Of a DNA stretch of 64,000 nucleotides, positions 40,224 to 49,727 are shown piece by piece. Both the position numbers and the translations under genes were made by a program. The stretch is from Aureimonas sp. AU12 (GTDB lineage: Bacteria > Pseudomonadota > Alphaproteobacteria > Rhizobiales > Rhizobiaceae): positions 1 through 64,000 of the forward strand of contig NZ_BBWH01000004.1 in the NCBI RefSeq assembly GCF_001463705.1. Reading direction: 5' to 3'. Under the pieces are notes generated by a model. The model was not told where the DNA came from, made no database searches, and saw only the letters and a program-made list of their open reading frames with translations. Numbering within the stretch: position 1 is the stretch's first letter; each line of letters opens with the position of its first letter.

Positions 40224-41333
40224 TTGGGAACGAGGAGTTGGACGACATCCGGTGCCCTTCTGCTTGCTCTCGTGACCGGGCCAGCACTGGCGCAGGACGG
40301 TGGCCCCGCCGGTGGTGGTGGCGGACCCGACATGCCGGGCGCTTACGCCTCGCCGTCCGCCATTCCCGACGATCCGGCATCGGTCGATCTCGGCATTCCC
40401 ACGGCACGCGGCATCAAGCGCTTCGAGCCGATCGAATTGCCGCGCGATCCCGGCCGCGATCTGCCCACGACCACCTCGCTTCCCGCCCTTCCCGCGCTGG
40501 CGCCCCAGCCAAAGGCGCCGCCGAGCCTGGTCCGACCGCTCAATGCGCTGATCCTCAAGGCGCGCCTCGGCAAGGATGGGCCGGAGATCCCCGGCGATCT
40601 GGTCTGGCGCCTGTTCTCGCCCAATCCCGCGCCGGACGGCAAGCTGCCGGTGATCGCGGTGGCCAAGGGCGGCGAAGCCATGTTCGACGTGCCACCGGGC
40701 GACTACCTGCTGCATGTCGGCTATGGGCGCGCCGGCATGACGAAGCGCATTCAGTTCACGGGCCAATTGACGCACGAGATGGTGGCGATCGAGGCCGGGG
40801 GGCTGCGCCTCCACGCAACGTCGGCCGACGACCACCTCATCGAGGACAAGCTGACCTTCGACGTCTACGCGCAAGCGACCGACGAACAGGATCGGCAGCT
40901 GATCGCCTCCGACATCAAGCCCGGCGTGGTGGTGCGCCTGAATGCCGGCGATTACCACATCATCTCGCATTTCGGCGACGTGAACGCCGTGGTGCGCGCG
41001 GATGTACGCGTCGAGGCCGCGCGGATCACCGATGCGACCCTCGCCCACCATGCGGCCGAACTGACGCTGAAGCTCGTTCGCGAGCATGGCGGCGAGGCCC
41101 TCGCCGATACGGCGTGGTCGATCACCTCGGACCAGGGCGATCTCATCCGAGAAAGCGTCGGGGCCTTCGCGTCCATGGTTCTGGAGGAAGGCGGCTACAT
41201 CATCACCGCCAAGAACCGCGACCGCATCTTCCAGCGGCCGTTTCAGGTGACGGCCGGCAAGGATTCGGAAGTCGAGGTGCTGACCAGCGACCTCATCGAC
41301 GCCGACAGCCCGGAAGGCGGTACCGGCGACTGA
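40224..41333 (+). CDS. Exported hypothetical protein
   Basis: A 369-residue protein with a signal peptide (GALLLALVTGPALAQ) from a TTG at 40224, preceded by AAGGGG. A Gly/Pro-rich linker (to about residue 100) is followed by a mostly beta-strand region with repeated carboxypeptidase-regulatory-like phrases such as MFDVPPGDYLLHVGYGRAG and LNAGDYHIISHFGD. I do not recognise a named family. It is single, upstream of a shared terminator with thrS, and likely periplasmic. Confidence 0.75.
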   Translation: MGTRSWTTSGALLLALVTGPALAQDGGPAGGGGGPDMPGAYASPSAIPDDPASVDLGIPTARGIKRFEPIELPRDPGRDLPTTTSLPALPALAPQPKAPPSLVRPLNALILKARLGKDGPEIPGDLVWRLFSPNPAPDGKLPVIAVAKGGEAMFDVPPGDYLLHVGYGRAGMTKRIQFTGQLTHEMVAIEAGGLRLHATSADDHLIEDKLTFDVYAQATDEQDRQLIASDIKPGVVVRLNAGDYHIISHFGDVNAVVRADVRVEAARITDATLAHHAAELTLKLVREHGGEALADTAWSITSDQGDLIRESVGAFASMVLEEGGYIITAKNRDRIFQRPFQVTAGKDSEVEVLTSDLIDADSPEGGTGD

Positions 41334-41344
41334 CCGAACGAGAA

Positions 41345-41370
41345 AAGCCCGGTCGTCTCCGACCGGGCTT
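41345..41370 (-). terminator. Terminator between convergent hypothetical and thrS
   Basis: A perfect 11-bp stem (41345-41355 with 41360-41370), loop TCTC. On the minus strand it is followed by TTCT, so it best serves thrS, whose stop is at 41399; it can also stop the plus-strand gene ending at 41333. Confidence 0.8.
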
Positions 41371-41398
41371 GGCAACTGTGTTCGCTTCTCGCTGCGTC

Positions 41399-43381
41399 TC
41401 AGGCGGCGAGCGCCTTGCTACCCTTCGACTTGCGCTTCAGGTCCGGCGCCACGGCCTCGTCGACCAGCATCGTCATCGCGGCGTCGAGGCTCATCGCCTC
41501 CTGATCGCGCGAGCCGAGACGACGCACGTTCACCGAACGCTCTTCCGCCTCGCGCTTGCCGCAGACGAGAATGACCGGGATCTTGGCCAGCGAGTGTTCG
41601 CGGACCTTGTAGTTGATCTTCTCGTTGCGGACGTCGAGCTCGACGCGAAGGCCGGCCTCGCGCAGCTCCTCGACCACCTTCACCGCGTAGTTGTCGGCTT
41701 CCGAGGTGATCGTCGCGACCACGACCTGAACCGGCGACATCCAGAGCGGGAAGTGGCCGGCGAAATTTTCGATGAGGATGCCGAGGAAGCGCTCCATCGA
41801 GCCGCAGATCGCGCGGTGGATCATCACCGGCGTCTTCTTCTCGCTGTTGGCGTCGATGTAGAAGGCACCGAAGCGCTCGGGCAGGTTGAAGTCGACCTGC
41901 GTCGTGCCACACTGCCACTCGCGGCCGATCGCGTCGCGCAGCGTGTATTCGAACTTCGGCCCGTAGAAGGCGCCCTCGCCCGGATTGATGCCGGTCTTGA
42001 TCCGCCCGCCCGACTGCGCCTCGATCTGGCCGAGCACCTTCGTCATCACCTCTTCCGCATGATCCCAGAGCTCGTCCGAGCCGACCCGCTTCTCGGGGCG
42101 CGTCGAGAGCTTGACGACGATCTCCTCGAAGCCGAAATCCTCGTAGACCGAGAGAATAAGGTCGTTGATCTTCAGGCACTCGTCAGCCATCTGGTCTTCG
42201 GTGCAGAAGACGTGCGCATCGTCCTGCGTGAAGCCGCGCACCCGCATCAGCCCATGCATGGCGCCGGACGGCTCATAGCGGTGCACGAGGCCGAATTCTG
42301 CAAAGCGAATGGGCAGTTCGCGGTAGGACTTCAAGCCGTGCTTGAAGATCATCACGTGGCCTGGACAGTTCATTGGCTTGAGCGCGAAGACGCGCTTGTC
42401 CTCGGTCTCGTCGCCGGCCGACTGCACCTGGAACATGTTCTCGCGGTACCAGCCCCAGTGGCCGGAGGTCTCCCAGAGCGACTTGTCGAGCACCTGCGGC
42501 GCATTCACCTCCTGATAGGAGCCGAGCAGGCGGCGGCGCATGTAGGCCGTGAGGTCCTGGAACAGCGACCAACCCTTCGGGTGCCAGAACACGACGCCCG
42601 GTCCTTCCTCCTGGAAATGGAAGAGGTCCATCTCGCGGCCGAGGCGGCGATGGTCGCGCTTCTCGGCCTCCTCCAGCATCGTCAGGTAGGACTTCAGCTG
42701 CTCGGGCGTCGCCCAGGCTGTGCCGTAGATGCGCGTCAGCATCGGGTTGTTGGAGTCGCCCCGCCAGTAGGCGCCGGCCACCTTCATCAGCTTGAACGCC
42801 TCGCCGATCTGGCCCGTCGAGGCCATGTGCGGACCGCGGCAGAGATCGAACCAGTCGCCCTGGCGGTAGATCTTCAGATCCTGGCCTTCGGGAATCGCAT
42901 CGACGAGTTGGACCTTATACGTCTCGCCCTTGTCGCCGAAGACGCGGCGCACCTCGTCGCGCGACCAGACTTCCTTCGTGAAGGCGGCGTTGCGGCGGAT
43001 GATCTCGAGCATCTTCTTCTCGATGACCGGCAGGTCGTCGGGCGTGAAGGGCGTCTCCTTGGCGAAGTCGTAGTAGAAGCCGTTCTCGATCACTGGACCG
43101 ATCGTCACCTGCGTGCCCGGCCACAGTTCCTGAACCGCCTCGGCCATCACATGCGCGGCGTCGTGGCGGATCAACTCGATGGCGCGCGGATCGTCGCGGG
43201 TGACGATCTCGACCCGGCCGGCACGGCCCACGGGATCCGACAGGTCGCGCACCTCGCCGTCGAGGGCGTAGGCGATGGCCTTCTTCGCCAGCGACTTGGA
43301 GATGCCGAGCGCGATCTGCGCGCCGGTCGTCTCGGGCTCGTAGGATCGCACGGAATTGTCGGGAAACGTCAGGTCGACCAT
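41399..43381 (-). CDS. thrS: Threonyl-tRNA synthetase
   Basis: Class II synthetase charging tRNA-Thr, 660 residues. An N-terminal TGS domain ([14 protein letters not shown]) leads into the editing domain with [11 protein letters not shown], the catalytic core with [10 protein letters not shown] and [20 protein letters not shown], and a C-terminal anticodon-binding domain ([20 protein letters not shown]). The ATG at 43381 has AGGAC 8 nt upstream and fits the family start better than a start seven codons earlier. Confidence 0.96.
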   Translation of the reverse strand: MVDLTFPDNSVRSYEPETTGAQIALGISKSLAKKAIAYALDGEVRDLSDPVGRAGRVEIVTRDDPRAIELIRHDAAHVMAEAVQELWPGTQVTIGPVIENGFYYDFAKETPFTPDDLPVIEKKMLEIIRRNAAFTKEVWSRDEVRRVFGDKGETYKVQLVDAIPEGQDLKIYRQGDWFDLCRGPHMASTGQIGEAFKLMKVAGAYWRGDSNNPMLTRIYGTAWATPEQLKSYLTMLEEAEKRDHRRLGREMDLFHFQEEGPGVVFWHPKGWSLFQDLTAYMRRRLLGSYQEVNAPQVLDKSLWETSGHWGWYRENMFQVQSAGDETEDKRVFALKPMNCPGHVMIFKHGLKSYRELPIRFAEFGLVHRYEPSGAMHGLMRVRGFTQDDAHVFCTEDQMADECLKINDLILSVYEDFGFEEIVVKLSTRPEKRVGSDELWDHAEEVMTKVLGQIEAQSGGRIKTGINPGEGAFYGPKFEYTLRDAIGREWQCGTTQVDFNLPERFGAFYIDANSEKKTPVMIHRAICGSMERFLGILIENFAGHFPLWMSPVQVVVATITSEADNYAVKVVEELREAGLRVELDVRNEKINYKVREHSLAKIPVILVCGKREAEERSVNVRRLGSRDQEAMSLDAAMTMLVDEAVAPDLKRKSKGSKALAA

Positions 43382-43520
43382 GGCTTGTCCTTTCGCGCTC
43401 ACCCCCGCCTACCATGCGGGAAAGCTGTCTCGATCGAGGTCGCGGCGCTTCGGGCCACGAAGCGGCGACTTCTACCAGCGCCCCGACAGCGTGCAAGTTG
43501 GAAATGGCGTGGGAACGGGG

Positions 43521-43802
43521 TCAGTCGTGATCGTGCGGCACGGGATCGAGACCGGCCTTGCCGAACGGGCCGCACCGCGCGACGCGCTTGGCGCTCAGCC
43601 ATCCGCCGCGCCAGAGGCCGTGCCGCGCCACCGCCTCGTAGGCATATTCAGAGCAGGTCGGGACGTGCCGGCAATGGCTGCCGACGAGCGGCGACAGGGT
43701 CAGTTGATAGAGGCGCACGAAGCCGACGCCGAGGAGCCGACCCGGCGTGCGCCGCCAGGGCCCATCGTAGTTGCGGCCGGCAACCGGCCTCCCAGCGCTC
43801 AT
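43521..43802 (-). CDS. yidD: Membrane protein insertion efficiency factor YidD
   Basis: A 93-residue protein of the YidD family, which helps YidC-dependent membrane insertion. The family core is clear: FVRLYQLTLSPLVGSHCRHV, PTCSEYAYEAVARHGLWRGG and RVARCGPF, with three conserved cysteines. It overlaps the IscU-like gene by ATGA, so the pair is coupled; it is not next to rpmH/rnpA as in many other bacteria. Confidence 0.92.
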   Translation of the reverse strand: MSAGRPVAGRNYDGPWRRTPGRLLGVGFVRLYQLTLSPLVGSHCRHVPTCSEYAYEAVARHGLWRGGWLSAKRVARCGPFGKAGLDPVPHDHD

Positions 43803-44236
43803 GCCGCCTCGCGTAGCTCCGCCTTTTCAAGCGCGGCGACGACGGCGTCAAAGGTCAGCATCGTCGAGGCATGCCGCGCCTTGTGCTCGCGCACCGGCTC
43901 GAGATAGCGCAGTTCCTCGAAGCGACCGGTCGGCGGTGGGCCGTTCTCCTTCAGCATCCGCAGCATCGCATCGCGAACCGCGCGTAGTTCCCCGGCGCTG
44001 GCACCCACGACATGGCGTGCCATGACGGCCGACGATGCCTGCCCGAGCGCGCAGGCCCGCACTTCATGGGCAAAATCGGTCACGACGCCGTCGGTGACGG
44101 CGATGTCGACCACCACGGTCGATCCGCAGAGCTTCGAATGGGCGGTGGCGCTTCCGTCCGGCGCGGCCAGCCGCCCGATGCGCGGAATGTTGCCGGCGAG
44201 TTCGAGAATGCGGGTGTTGTAGAGATCGTCGATCAT
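43799..44236 (-). CDS. IscU-like iron-sulfur scaffold protein lacking third cysteine
   Basis: A 145-residue NifU-N/IscU-fold protein. C37 (KLCGST) and C62 (ACALGQASSA) match the first two scaffold cysteines. At the third position the sequence reads KARHASTMLTF, with A123 where IscU has Cys (HCS). I recall rhizobial relatives annotated as iron-sulfur scaffold proteins with a similar end, so it may be a conserved branch, perhaps a carrier or zinc protein. First gene of a two-gene unit with yidD. Confidence 0.85.
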   Translation of the reverse strand: MIDDLYNTRILELAGNIPRIGRLAAPDGSATAHSKLCGSTVVVDIAVTDGVVTDFAHEVRACALGQASSAVMARHVVGASAGELRAVRDAMLRMLKENGPPPTGRFEELRYLEPVREHKARHASTMLTFDAVVAALEKAELREAA

Positions 44237-44298
44237 GGCCGTGTCCGTTGAAGGTCCGTTCCGGTCGGTGCGATCTACAAACCGGCCTTCGGGTTCTG

Positions 44299-44326
44299 TA
44301 TATAGGGACGTCGGTCCCGCGTCGAA
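44299..44326 (-). promoter_or_regulatory. Candidate promoter of the IscU-like gene
   Basis: On the minus strand TTCGAC (44326-44321), a 16-nt spacer and TATATA (44304-44299) lie about 65 nt upstream of the start. The match is partial and unverified. Confidence 0.3.
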
Positions 44327-44464
44327 AGCGCATCCGTCCGACTTCGCCGGCCGCGCGACTTGACCGCGCTGTAACTATATAACATCAACCGGCTCGGGCG
44401 CATCCTTACCTTGGACGCCCCGCGGCCGGTCCAGCGTTGCCGGACGCCAAGATCAGGGTTTGAG

Positions 44465-45082
44465 ATGGACGCCACCGTCAGGAAAATCGTCGAGGAGGCC
44501 AGCGCCTCCTCCGTGACCGCCCGGCCGAGCCGTGAGGAGGCCGAAGCCGCCGTCGAGGTTCTGCTGCGCTGGATCGGCGAGACGCCGTCGCGCGAGGGTC
44601 TTCTCGATACGCCGCGCCGGGTCGTGAAGGCCTACGAGGAGATCTTCGGCGGTTACGATCAGGAACCCGCCGAGATCCTGACGCGAACCTTCGAGGAGGT
44701 TGCGGGCTACGACGAGATGGTTCTCGTACGCAACATCGACTTCATCTCGCACTGCGAGCACCACATGGTGCCGATCATCGGGAAGGCGCATGTCGCCTAC
44801 CAGCCGGACGGCCGGGTTCTCGGCCTGTCGAAGATCGCGCGCGTCGTCGACATCTACGCCCGTCGCCTGCAGACGCAGGAAGCGATGACCGAACAGGTTG
44901 CCGCCGTCATCGATGCCGCGCTGACGCCGAGGGGCGTCGCCGTGATGATCGAGGCCGAGCACATGTGCATGTCGATGCGCGGCATTCGCACCAAGGGCTC
45001 CTCGACCATCACCACGTCCTTCTTCGGCACGTTCAAGGACGACCGCGCGGAGCAGGCGCGCTTCCTGTCGATGATCAAGTGA
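44465..45082 (+). CDS. folE: GTP cyclohydrolase I
   Basis: First enzyme of folate (pterin) synthesis, converting GTP to dihydroneopterin triphosphate. The 205-residue protein has zinc ligands C97 and H100 ([16 protein letters not shown]) and C168 ([14 protein letters not shown]), and the substrate motif [20 protein letters not shown]. The ATG at 44465 excludes an 18-codon extension without family content. Its stop overlaps the hisI start. Confidence 0.96.
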   Translation: MDATVRKIVEEASASSVTARPSREEAEAAVEVLLRWIGETPSREGLLDTPRRVVKAYEEIFGGYDQEPAEILTRTFEEVAGYDEMVLVRNIDFISHCEHHMVPIIGKAHVAYQPDGRVLGLSKIARVVDIYARRLQTQEAMTEQVAAVIDAALTPRGVAVMIEAEHMCMSMRGIRTKGSSTITTSFFGTFKDDRAEQARFLSMIK

Positions 45083-45495
45083 GCGCGGCAGCCTTCGTGC
45101 CCTTCGAGGCCCCGACGACGAAAGCCGCCGACGAGGAAGGCTCCGTGCTGCGGCCCCGCTTCGACGCGGCCGGACTGGTGACGGCCGTCGTTACCGACGC
45201 CGAGAGCGGCATGCTCTTAATGGTCGCGCATATGGATGCAGAGGCGCTGGACCTGACCATCCGCACCGGTATTGCCCATTATCACAGCCGGTCGCGCGGC
45301 ACCCTCTGGAAGAAGGGCGAGACGTCGGGCGCGCTGCAGAGCGTGCGCGAGATCCGCACAGACTGCGATCAGGATGCCGTCTGGCTGAAGGTCGACGTCG
45401 CCAAGCCAGAGGATACCTGCCACACCGGACGCGCCACGTGCTTCTATCGGCGCATCGACACCGCCGGGGATGGGCGCGCGCTGCTCTTCGATTGA
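45079..45495 (+). CDS. hisI: Phosphoribosyl-AMP cyclohydrolase, GTG start
   Basis: Third step of histidine synthesis. The 138-residue product holds the single-function HisI motifs: [42 protein letters not shown] and [11 protein letters not shown] with its zinc cysteines. There is no HisE domain. The GTG at 45079 overlaps folE as GTGA, a common folE-hisI arrangement in alphaproteobacteria. Confidence 0.95.
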   Translation: MSAAAFVPFEAPTTKAADEEGSVLRPRFDAAGLVTAVVTDAESGMLLMVAHMDAEALDLTIRTGIAHYHSRSRGTLWKKGETSGALQSVREIRTDCDQDAVWLKVDVAKPEDTCHTGRATCFYRRIDTAGDGRALLFD

Positions 45496-45615
45496 CCACC
45501 CGCCCGCGTGCGCCGCAGCGCAGGTTTTCGAAGTCTTCACCATAAACGGCAGCAGAGCCGAAAGGTCGGCCCGCTCAAGATGCGCGTGGCTTGGGCCGCA
45601 CGGGATCGCTCAACG

Positions 45616-46605
45616 ATGTTGGACAGGGTTTTCAGACGGTCCGCCGGCCTCTCGGCGACGCCCTCCGGCGTGCCGGTCATCGACGTGCAACAGCCGGCAC
45701 CGCGCAAGCCGCGCGGCATCGCGCTGGCACTCGGCGGCGGCGCGGCGCGCGGCTGGGCCCATATCGGCGTGATCCGCGCGCTCGACGAGGCGCAGGTTCC
45801 CATCTCCATGATCGCCGGCACCTCGATCGGCGCCCTCGTCGGCGGCTGCTATCTGGCGGGACGGCTCGACGAGCTCGAAGCCTTCGCGCTGTCGCTGACG
45901 CGCCGCGGGATGATGCGCTTTCTCGATCTGCGCCTCGGCGGCGCCGGACTCATCGGCGGTGCGCGCCTCAACCGGCGGCTGGTCTCGACGCTTCAGGACG
46001 TCCGCATCGAAAACCTCAGCCGACCGCTCGTCTGCGTGGCGACGGAGGCCCGCAGCGGCCACGAGGTCTGGCTGGATTCGGGTTCGCTCGTCCTGGCGAT
46101 GCGGGCGTCCTACGCCCTGCCCGGCGTCTTCCAGCCGGTGGAATGCGCGGGACGGCGCCTGTTCGACGGCGCGCTGGTCAATCCCGTGCCGGTCTCGGTC
46201 TGCCGCGCCTTCGAGGAGCCGCTCGTCGTCGCGGTGAACCTGCACTACGACCTGTTCGGCCGGGCGGCGGTGCTACGCATGAAGGCGGAAGGGTCATCGC
46301 CCGCGCAGACGATCGCCGCCAACCTTTCCGATCCGTTGATCGGCTCGGAAAACATGGCCGAAAGCTGGCGCGACAAGGTCGGCATCGCCCGGTCCATGGT
46401 CGATGCATTCAACATCATCCAAGACCGGATCTCGCGTTCGCGGCTGGCGGGCGACCCGCCTGATTATTCGATCCATCCGCGCGTGCGCGACATCGGCCTG
46501 TCGGAGTTCTTCCGGGCCAAGGAGTGCATCGCCTACGGCTATCAGGAGACGATGCGCGGCATGGCCGAGATCGAGCGGCTGTGCCAGTCGCTCGTCCCGC
46601 GCTGA
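45616..46605 (+). CDS. Patatin-like phospholipase
   Basis: A 329-residue lipid acyl hydrolase of the patatin family. The oxyanion motif GGGAARGWAH, the nucleophile elbow GTSIG and the catalytic aspartate in DGALVNPVPV are all present, so it should be active on phospholipids or other acyl esters. No signal peptide is seen. I chose the ATG at 45616 (MLDRVFRR); an ATG at 45580 is also in frame with AAAGG upstream. Confidence 0.92.
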   Translation: MLDRVFRRSAGLSATPSGVPVIDVQQPAPRKPRGIALALGGGAARGWAHIGVIRALDEAQVPISMIAGTSIGALVGGCYLAGRLDELEAFALSLTRRGMMRFLDLRLGGAGLIGGARLNRRLVSTLQDVRIENLSRPLVCVATEARSGHEVWLDSGSLVLAMRASYALPGVFQPVECAGRRLFDGALVNPVPVSVCRAFEEPLVVAVNLHYDLFGRAAVLRMKAEGSSPAQTIAANLSDPLIGSENMAESWRDKVGIARSMVDAFNIIQDRISRSRLAGDPPDYSIHPRVRDIGLSEFFRAKECIAYGYQETMRGMAEIERLCQSLVPR

Positions 46606-46623
46606 ACGGGACCAGGGTCGACC

Positions 46624-47055
46624 TCAGCCCGCGTGGATATAGCTGCGCATGTCTTCCGCCTCACGCTCCACCGTCTCGATCCGCAGCTTGACGACGTCGC
46701 CGATCGACACGATCCCGACCAGCCGCCCGCCTTCGGTGACGGGCAGATGGCGGAAGCGGTTCCGCGTCATGACATCCATCGCCTCGTCGATCGTCATGTC
46801 CTCCTGCGCCGTCTTGACGTTTCGCGTCATCGCGGAGGCAACCGGCTCGTCGAGGCAGGAGGCTCCGTCCTCCGCGATACGGCGGACGATGTCGCGCTCC
46901 GACAGGATGCCGATTACCGTGCCGCCTTCGCCCACCGACACGAGCGCGCCGATCCGGCGCTCGGCCAGCGTCTTCACCGCAGTGCCCAGCGTGGCGCTGG
47001 GGTCGATCGTCGCGACCTCCCGGCCCTTGCTCTCGAGTATCAGGCGAACGGACAT
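46624..47055 (-). CDS. Tandem CBS-domain protein
   Basis: A 143-residue stand-alone CBS pair. The two repeats are marked by GALVSVGEGGTVIGILSERD and FRHLPVTEGGRLVGIVSIGD. Such proteins bind adenine nucleotides and sense energy or redox state; the partner here is unknown. The ATG at 47055 (MSVRLILESKGREV) is the credible start; the upstream 20 codons have no CBS content. Convergent with the patatin gene, 18 nt apart. Confidence 0.92.
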   Translation of the reverse strand: MSVRLILESKGREVATIDPSATLGTAVKTLAERRIGALVSVGEGGTVIGILSERDIVRRIAEDGASCLDEPVASAMTRNVKTAQEDMTIDEAMDVMTRNRFRHLPVTEGGRLVGIVSIGDVVKLRIETVEREAEDMRSYIHAG

Positions 47056-47142
47056 GCGAGCCTCCCTTGTCGTCTTCTTGTGGCGCATCGTGCGACCGGA
47101 CCGCGACGCTGGCAACAGAAAACATCGGGTTTCCGGCCCCCG

Positions 47143-47910
47143 TCAGGCCGTCGGACCGCCCGACAGGCCGATCTCGTGCTGGTGACGCGGATCGAAGGCG
47201 GCAAAGCAGAGGAAGCCGAACAGGAAGCCGCCGAGATGGGCCTCCCAGGCGATCGATCCCACCTCCCCGAACAGGAATGCGGCGCCCGAGCCGAGCGCGA
47301 CGTTGGTGGCGAAGAAGATCGCGATGAAGAAGAGGATGGTGCGGTCGGTGAGGCTGCGTCCGATGCTGAGCCGGGGCGCAAACGCCACGTCGCGCAAACC
47401 CGGCCGGGCCGTGGAACCCAGCGCGAAACGCGACGCCGCTCCCATCAGGGCGGAGACGACGCCGGAGGCGCCGATCATCGGCTGTACGAGATCGGTGTTG
47501 AGAAGGTAGAAGAGCCCCGCGCCCGCCACCGCGCCGATGAGTGAGAAGACGAGAAAGCGAAGGACGCCGAGCCGGCGCGCCACAGGCGTTCCGAAGGCGA
47601 GAAGCCAGATGGCGTTGGCGCCGAAATGCGTCCAATCGCCGTGAAGGAAGGCGTGCGAGACCGGAGACACCACGCCGGCCCAGGCGTCGCGCAGGGAACA
47701 GATCTCGTCGCCGCCGCCGTAGCAGCCGGGAATGAAGGCGAAGTTCAGGAGAACCCAGCCAGCATCCACGTCCGACAGGACGCTCGTTCGAACCCAGTGG
47801 ACCAAGGCGAAAAGAGCGATCAGCGCCAGCACGACGCCGGGGACGTTGATGGCGCGCACGCGCGGCGGCGGCGTCGGCTCCTGCAATCTTGGCATGGGAT
47901 CGGGGGACAC
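47143..47910 (-). CDS. Rhomboid family intramembrane serine protease
   Basis: A 255-residue polytopic protein with about six helices. It keeps the catalytic serine in IGASGVVSALMG and the histidine in AHLGGFLFGF, plus HGDWTHFGANAIWLLAFGTP, so it should be proteolytic. The GTG at 47910 is preceded by AGGAGA at 8 nt and is preferred over an internal ATG five codons later. Substrates are not predictable. Confidence 0.92.
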   Translation of the reverse strand: MSPDPMPRLQEPTPPPRVRAINVPGVVLALIALFALVHWVRTSVLSDVDAGWVLLNFAFIPGCYGGGDEICSLRDAWAGVVSPVSHAFLHGDWTHFGANAIWLLAFGTPVARRLGVLRFLVFSLIGAVAGAGLFYLLNTDLVQPMIGASGVVSALMGAASRFALGSTARPGLRDVAFAPRLSIGRSLTDRTILFFIAIFFATNVALGSGAAFLFGEVGSIAWEAHLGGFLFGFLCFAAFDPRHQHEIGLSGGPTA

Positions 47911-48078
47911 GCATCTTCTCCTGTTTCGAGGCCAAGCTATCGCCGGCGGCCGGGATAGCAACGGTGGGAGCCACCTCAACCTTGCCGACCTCTTTCGAAA
48001 AGACGGGAAACAAAGGGGCTCGTTAACTCTCTTTGCCTAATCTGCAGGTGGATACGAACGGAACCGACGCGGCGACCC

Positions 48079-48684
48079 ATGCTGAACACCTTGCCCAAGA
48101 CGCCGCTCGTCGTCGAAGACCGCCGCCACTTCAAGCGCGTCAAAATCGACCTGCTCGGTCGTTTCATGCTCGAGAACCAGACCGAGTATCCCTGCCGCGT
48201 CGACAACATGTCGCCGGGCGATGTCGGTGTCGTCTCGCCGGTCGAGCCCAGGGCGAACGAGCGCGTCATTCTCTACGCAGATCATGTCGGCCGGCTCGAA
48301 GGCTCCGTGGTCCGTGCCTATCCCGGCGGATTCGCGATGATCCTGCAGGCGACCGAGCGCAAGCGCGAGAAGCTGGCGGCGCAGCTGACCTGGCTCGCCA
48401 ACCGCCACGAGCTGTCGCTGCCCGAGGACCGGCGCCACGAGCGCATCCAGCCGCGCCATCCCATCCTCGAGATGATCCTAGACGACGGGCGCCGCTATCA
48501 GGTGCGCATCATCGATCTGTCGCTGTCGGGCGCCGCCGTCGCCTGCGCCGTGCGCCCCGCCATCGGCTCGCGCCTGACGCTCGGCACGATGCAGGGACGC
48601 GTGGTGCGCCAGCTTGAGGACGGCGTCGCCGTCGAGTTCGCGACGCTCCAGACGCGCGAAACCCTCGACGAACGCTTCCGCTAA
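48079..48684 (+). CDS. Tandem PilZ-domain protein
   Basis: A 201-residue cytosolic protein with two PilZ domains. The first has DRRHFKRV (residues 14-21) and DNMSPGDVG; the second has DRRHERIQPR (117-126) and DLSLSGAAV. The second matches the RxxxR and D/NxSxxG cyclic-di-GMP motifs well; in the first, the NMSPGDVG variant is looser. It is the only gene between rhomboid and the cysteine peptidase, with its own promoter region. Confidence 0.9.
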   Translation: MLNTLPKTPLVVEDRRHFKRVKIDLLGRFMLENQTEYPCRVDNMSPGDVGVVSPVEPRANERVILYADHVGRLEGSVVRAYPGGFAMILQATERKREKLAAQLTWLANRHELSLPEDRRHERIQPRHPILEMILDDGRRYQVRIIDLSLSGAAVACAVRPAIGSRLTLGTMQGRVVRQLEDGVAVEFATLQTRETLDERFR

Positions 48685-49121
48685 GGCCGCCGAGCCGGCC
48701 GATCCGCCGGACGCCCTGTGGATAACGGGGACAAATCGCCCGCTCCCTCTTGCGACCAAGCCGCGCCCCTTAACGCCTCGGCGACGCTTCGTTCACGGGT
48801 GTGAACGCCGGTGTAAGGCTGTTTCGCGCCGCGCCCCGATCGCCCGTTAAGACCTTCCACGACCGCCGTTAACCTGTCGCCGTCGCAAGCCCGCCCCATC
48901 GGGCATCGGCCGGCCGCGTCCTTTACGCCTATGACCACCGATGCAACGCGGTGAGCAAAGCATGAACGAGCCCAAGCTCTCGTTTACCTCGAATTTTCAG
49001 AAAACTGGAAGTATGATGTCTAAACACATCGAGTCTTCTTTGCTGAAAATCGTCTACTCGCGTTTCCACTGGCAGTAAAAGCCCTGTGCCAATCTCCCAT
49101 CACCGCGATGGGAGACCGAAC
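48685..49121. other. Upstream region of the cysteine peptidase gene
   Basis: Apart from the short frame at 48962-49078 I see no gene. A TGTGGATAA sequence equal to the DnaA-box consensus lies at 48717-48725, singly and without an origin context. Confidence 0.4.
48962..49078 (+). CDS. Possible 38-residue small protein
   Basis: An ATG at 48962 opens 38 codons (MNEPKLSFTSNFQKTGS, then a K/S-rich stretch ending YSRFHWQ). A second in-frame ATG pair at 49013/49016 has GGAAG upstream and would give about 20 residues. It ends 43 nt before the cysteine peptidase gene. I do not recognise it; the region's base use is not strongly coding. Confidence 0.25.
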   Translation: MNEPKLSFTSNFQKTGSMMSKHIESSLLKIVYSRFHWQ

Positions 49122-49715
49122 GTGCCAGAATTCATTCGCTCGATGCTGTTGGTTGCCGGCGTCTTCTTCGCCGCTCTGCCGATGGTCGACGCCGAGGCGG
49201 GCATGCTTCTGGGCACGCCGACATCGCAGCCGGTCGGCCACTACGACTTCTGCAAGCTGCACAAGAGCGAATGCGGTCCCAACCGCGGGGTCGCCCAGAT
49301 CCAGATGACCGATCGCAACTGGGCGACGATCATCGAGATCAACTCGGCAGTGAACGTCGGCATCACGCCGCGCACCGACGACGAGATCTTTGGCGTTCCC
49401 GAGCTCTGGACCTACCCGACCACTGAAGGCGACTGCGAGGACTTCGCCCTCCTCAAGCAGTTCATGCTGGAGCGCGAAGGCTTTCCCCGCTCGGCGCTGC
49501 TCCTCACCGTGGTGCGCCAGCCCAACGGCGACGGCCACGCCGTCCTGACCATCCGCACCAGCCGCGGCGACATCATTCTCGACAATCTCGATCAGCGCGC
49601 GCTCGACTGGACCCTGACGCCCTACCGCTATCTCAAGCGCCAGTCCGAGGCCGACTCCTCGCGCTGGGTTTCGATCGACGACGACCGCGACATGCTCGTC
49701 GGCAGCGTTCGCTGA
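49122..49715 (+). CDS. Transglutaminase-like cysteine peptidase (BTLCP, LapG-like)
   Basis: A 197-residue exported protein with an N-terminal signal (MLLVAGVFFAALPMVDAEAG). The catalytic triad of the bacterial transglutaminase-like cysteine peptidase family is visible: C105 (GDCEDFA), H139 (GDGHAVLTI) and D154 (LDNLDQ). The family includes LapG, which cleaves biofilm adhesins under cyclic-di-GMP control, but no LapD partner is in the window. The GTG at 49122 has GGGAGA 8 nt upstream and removes a spurious 12-residue extension. Confidence 0.9.
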   Translation: MPEFIRSMLLVAGVFFAALPMVDAEAGMLLGTPTSQPVGHYDFCKLHKSECGPNRGVAQIQMTDRNWATIIEINSAVNVGITPRTDDEIFGVPELWTYPTTEGDCEDFALLKQFMLEREGFPRSALLLTVVRQPNGDGHAVLTIRTSRGDIILDNLDQRALDWTLTPYRYLKRQSEADSSRWVSIDDDRDMLVGSVR

Positions 49716-49727
49716 CCTCGAAACGAA

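Noticed and set aside
40115-43816. 1233-codon plus-strand open frame
   Set aside because: It runs antisense to thrS and out of frame with the exported hypothetical; its translation is Arg/His/Glu/Leu-rich with no family signature, typical of GC-rich shadow frames.
44360-44383. TTGACC ... TATATAAC as folE promoter
   Set aside because: The boxes are only about 10 nt apart, too close for a sigma-70 promoter.
48717-48725. Perfect DnaA-box 9-mer TGTGGATAA
   Set aside because: A single box without a cluster, AT-rich unwinding region or dnaA/dnaN/hemE context; one such match is expected by chance in a window of this size.
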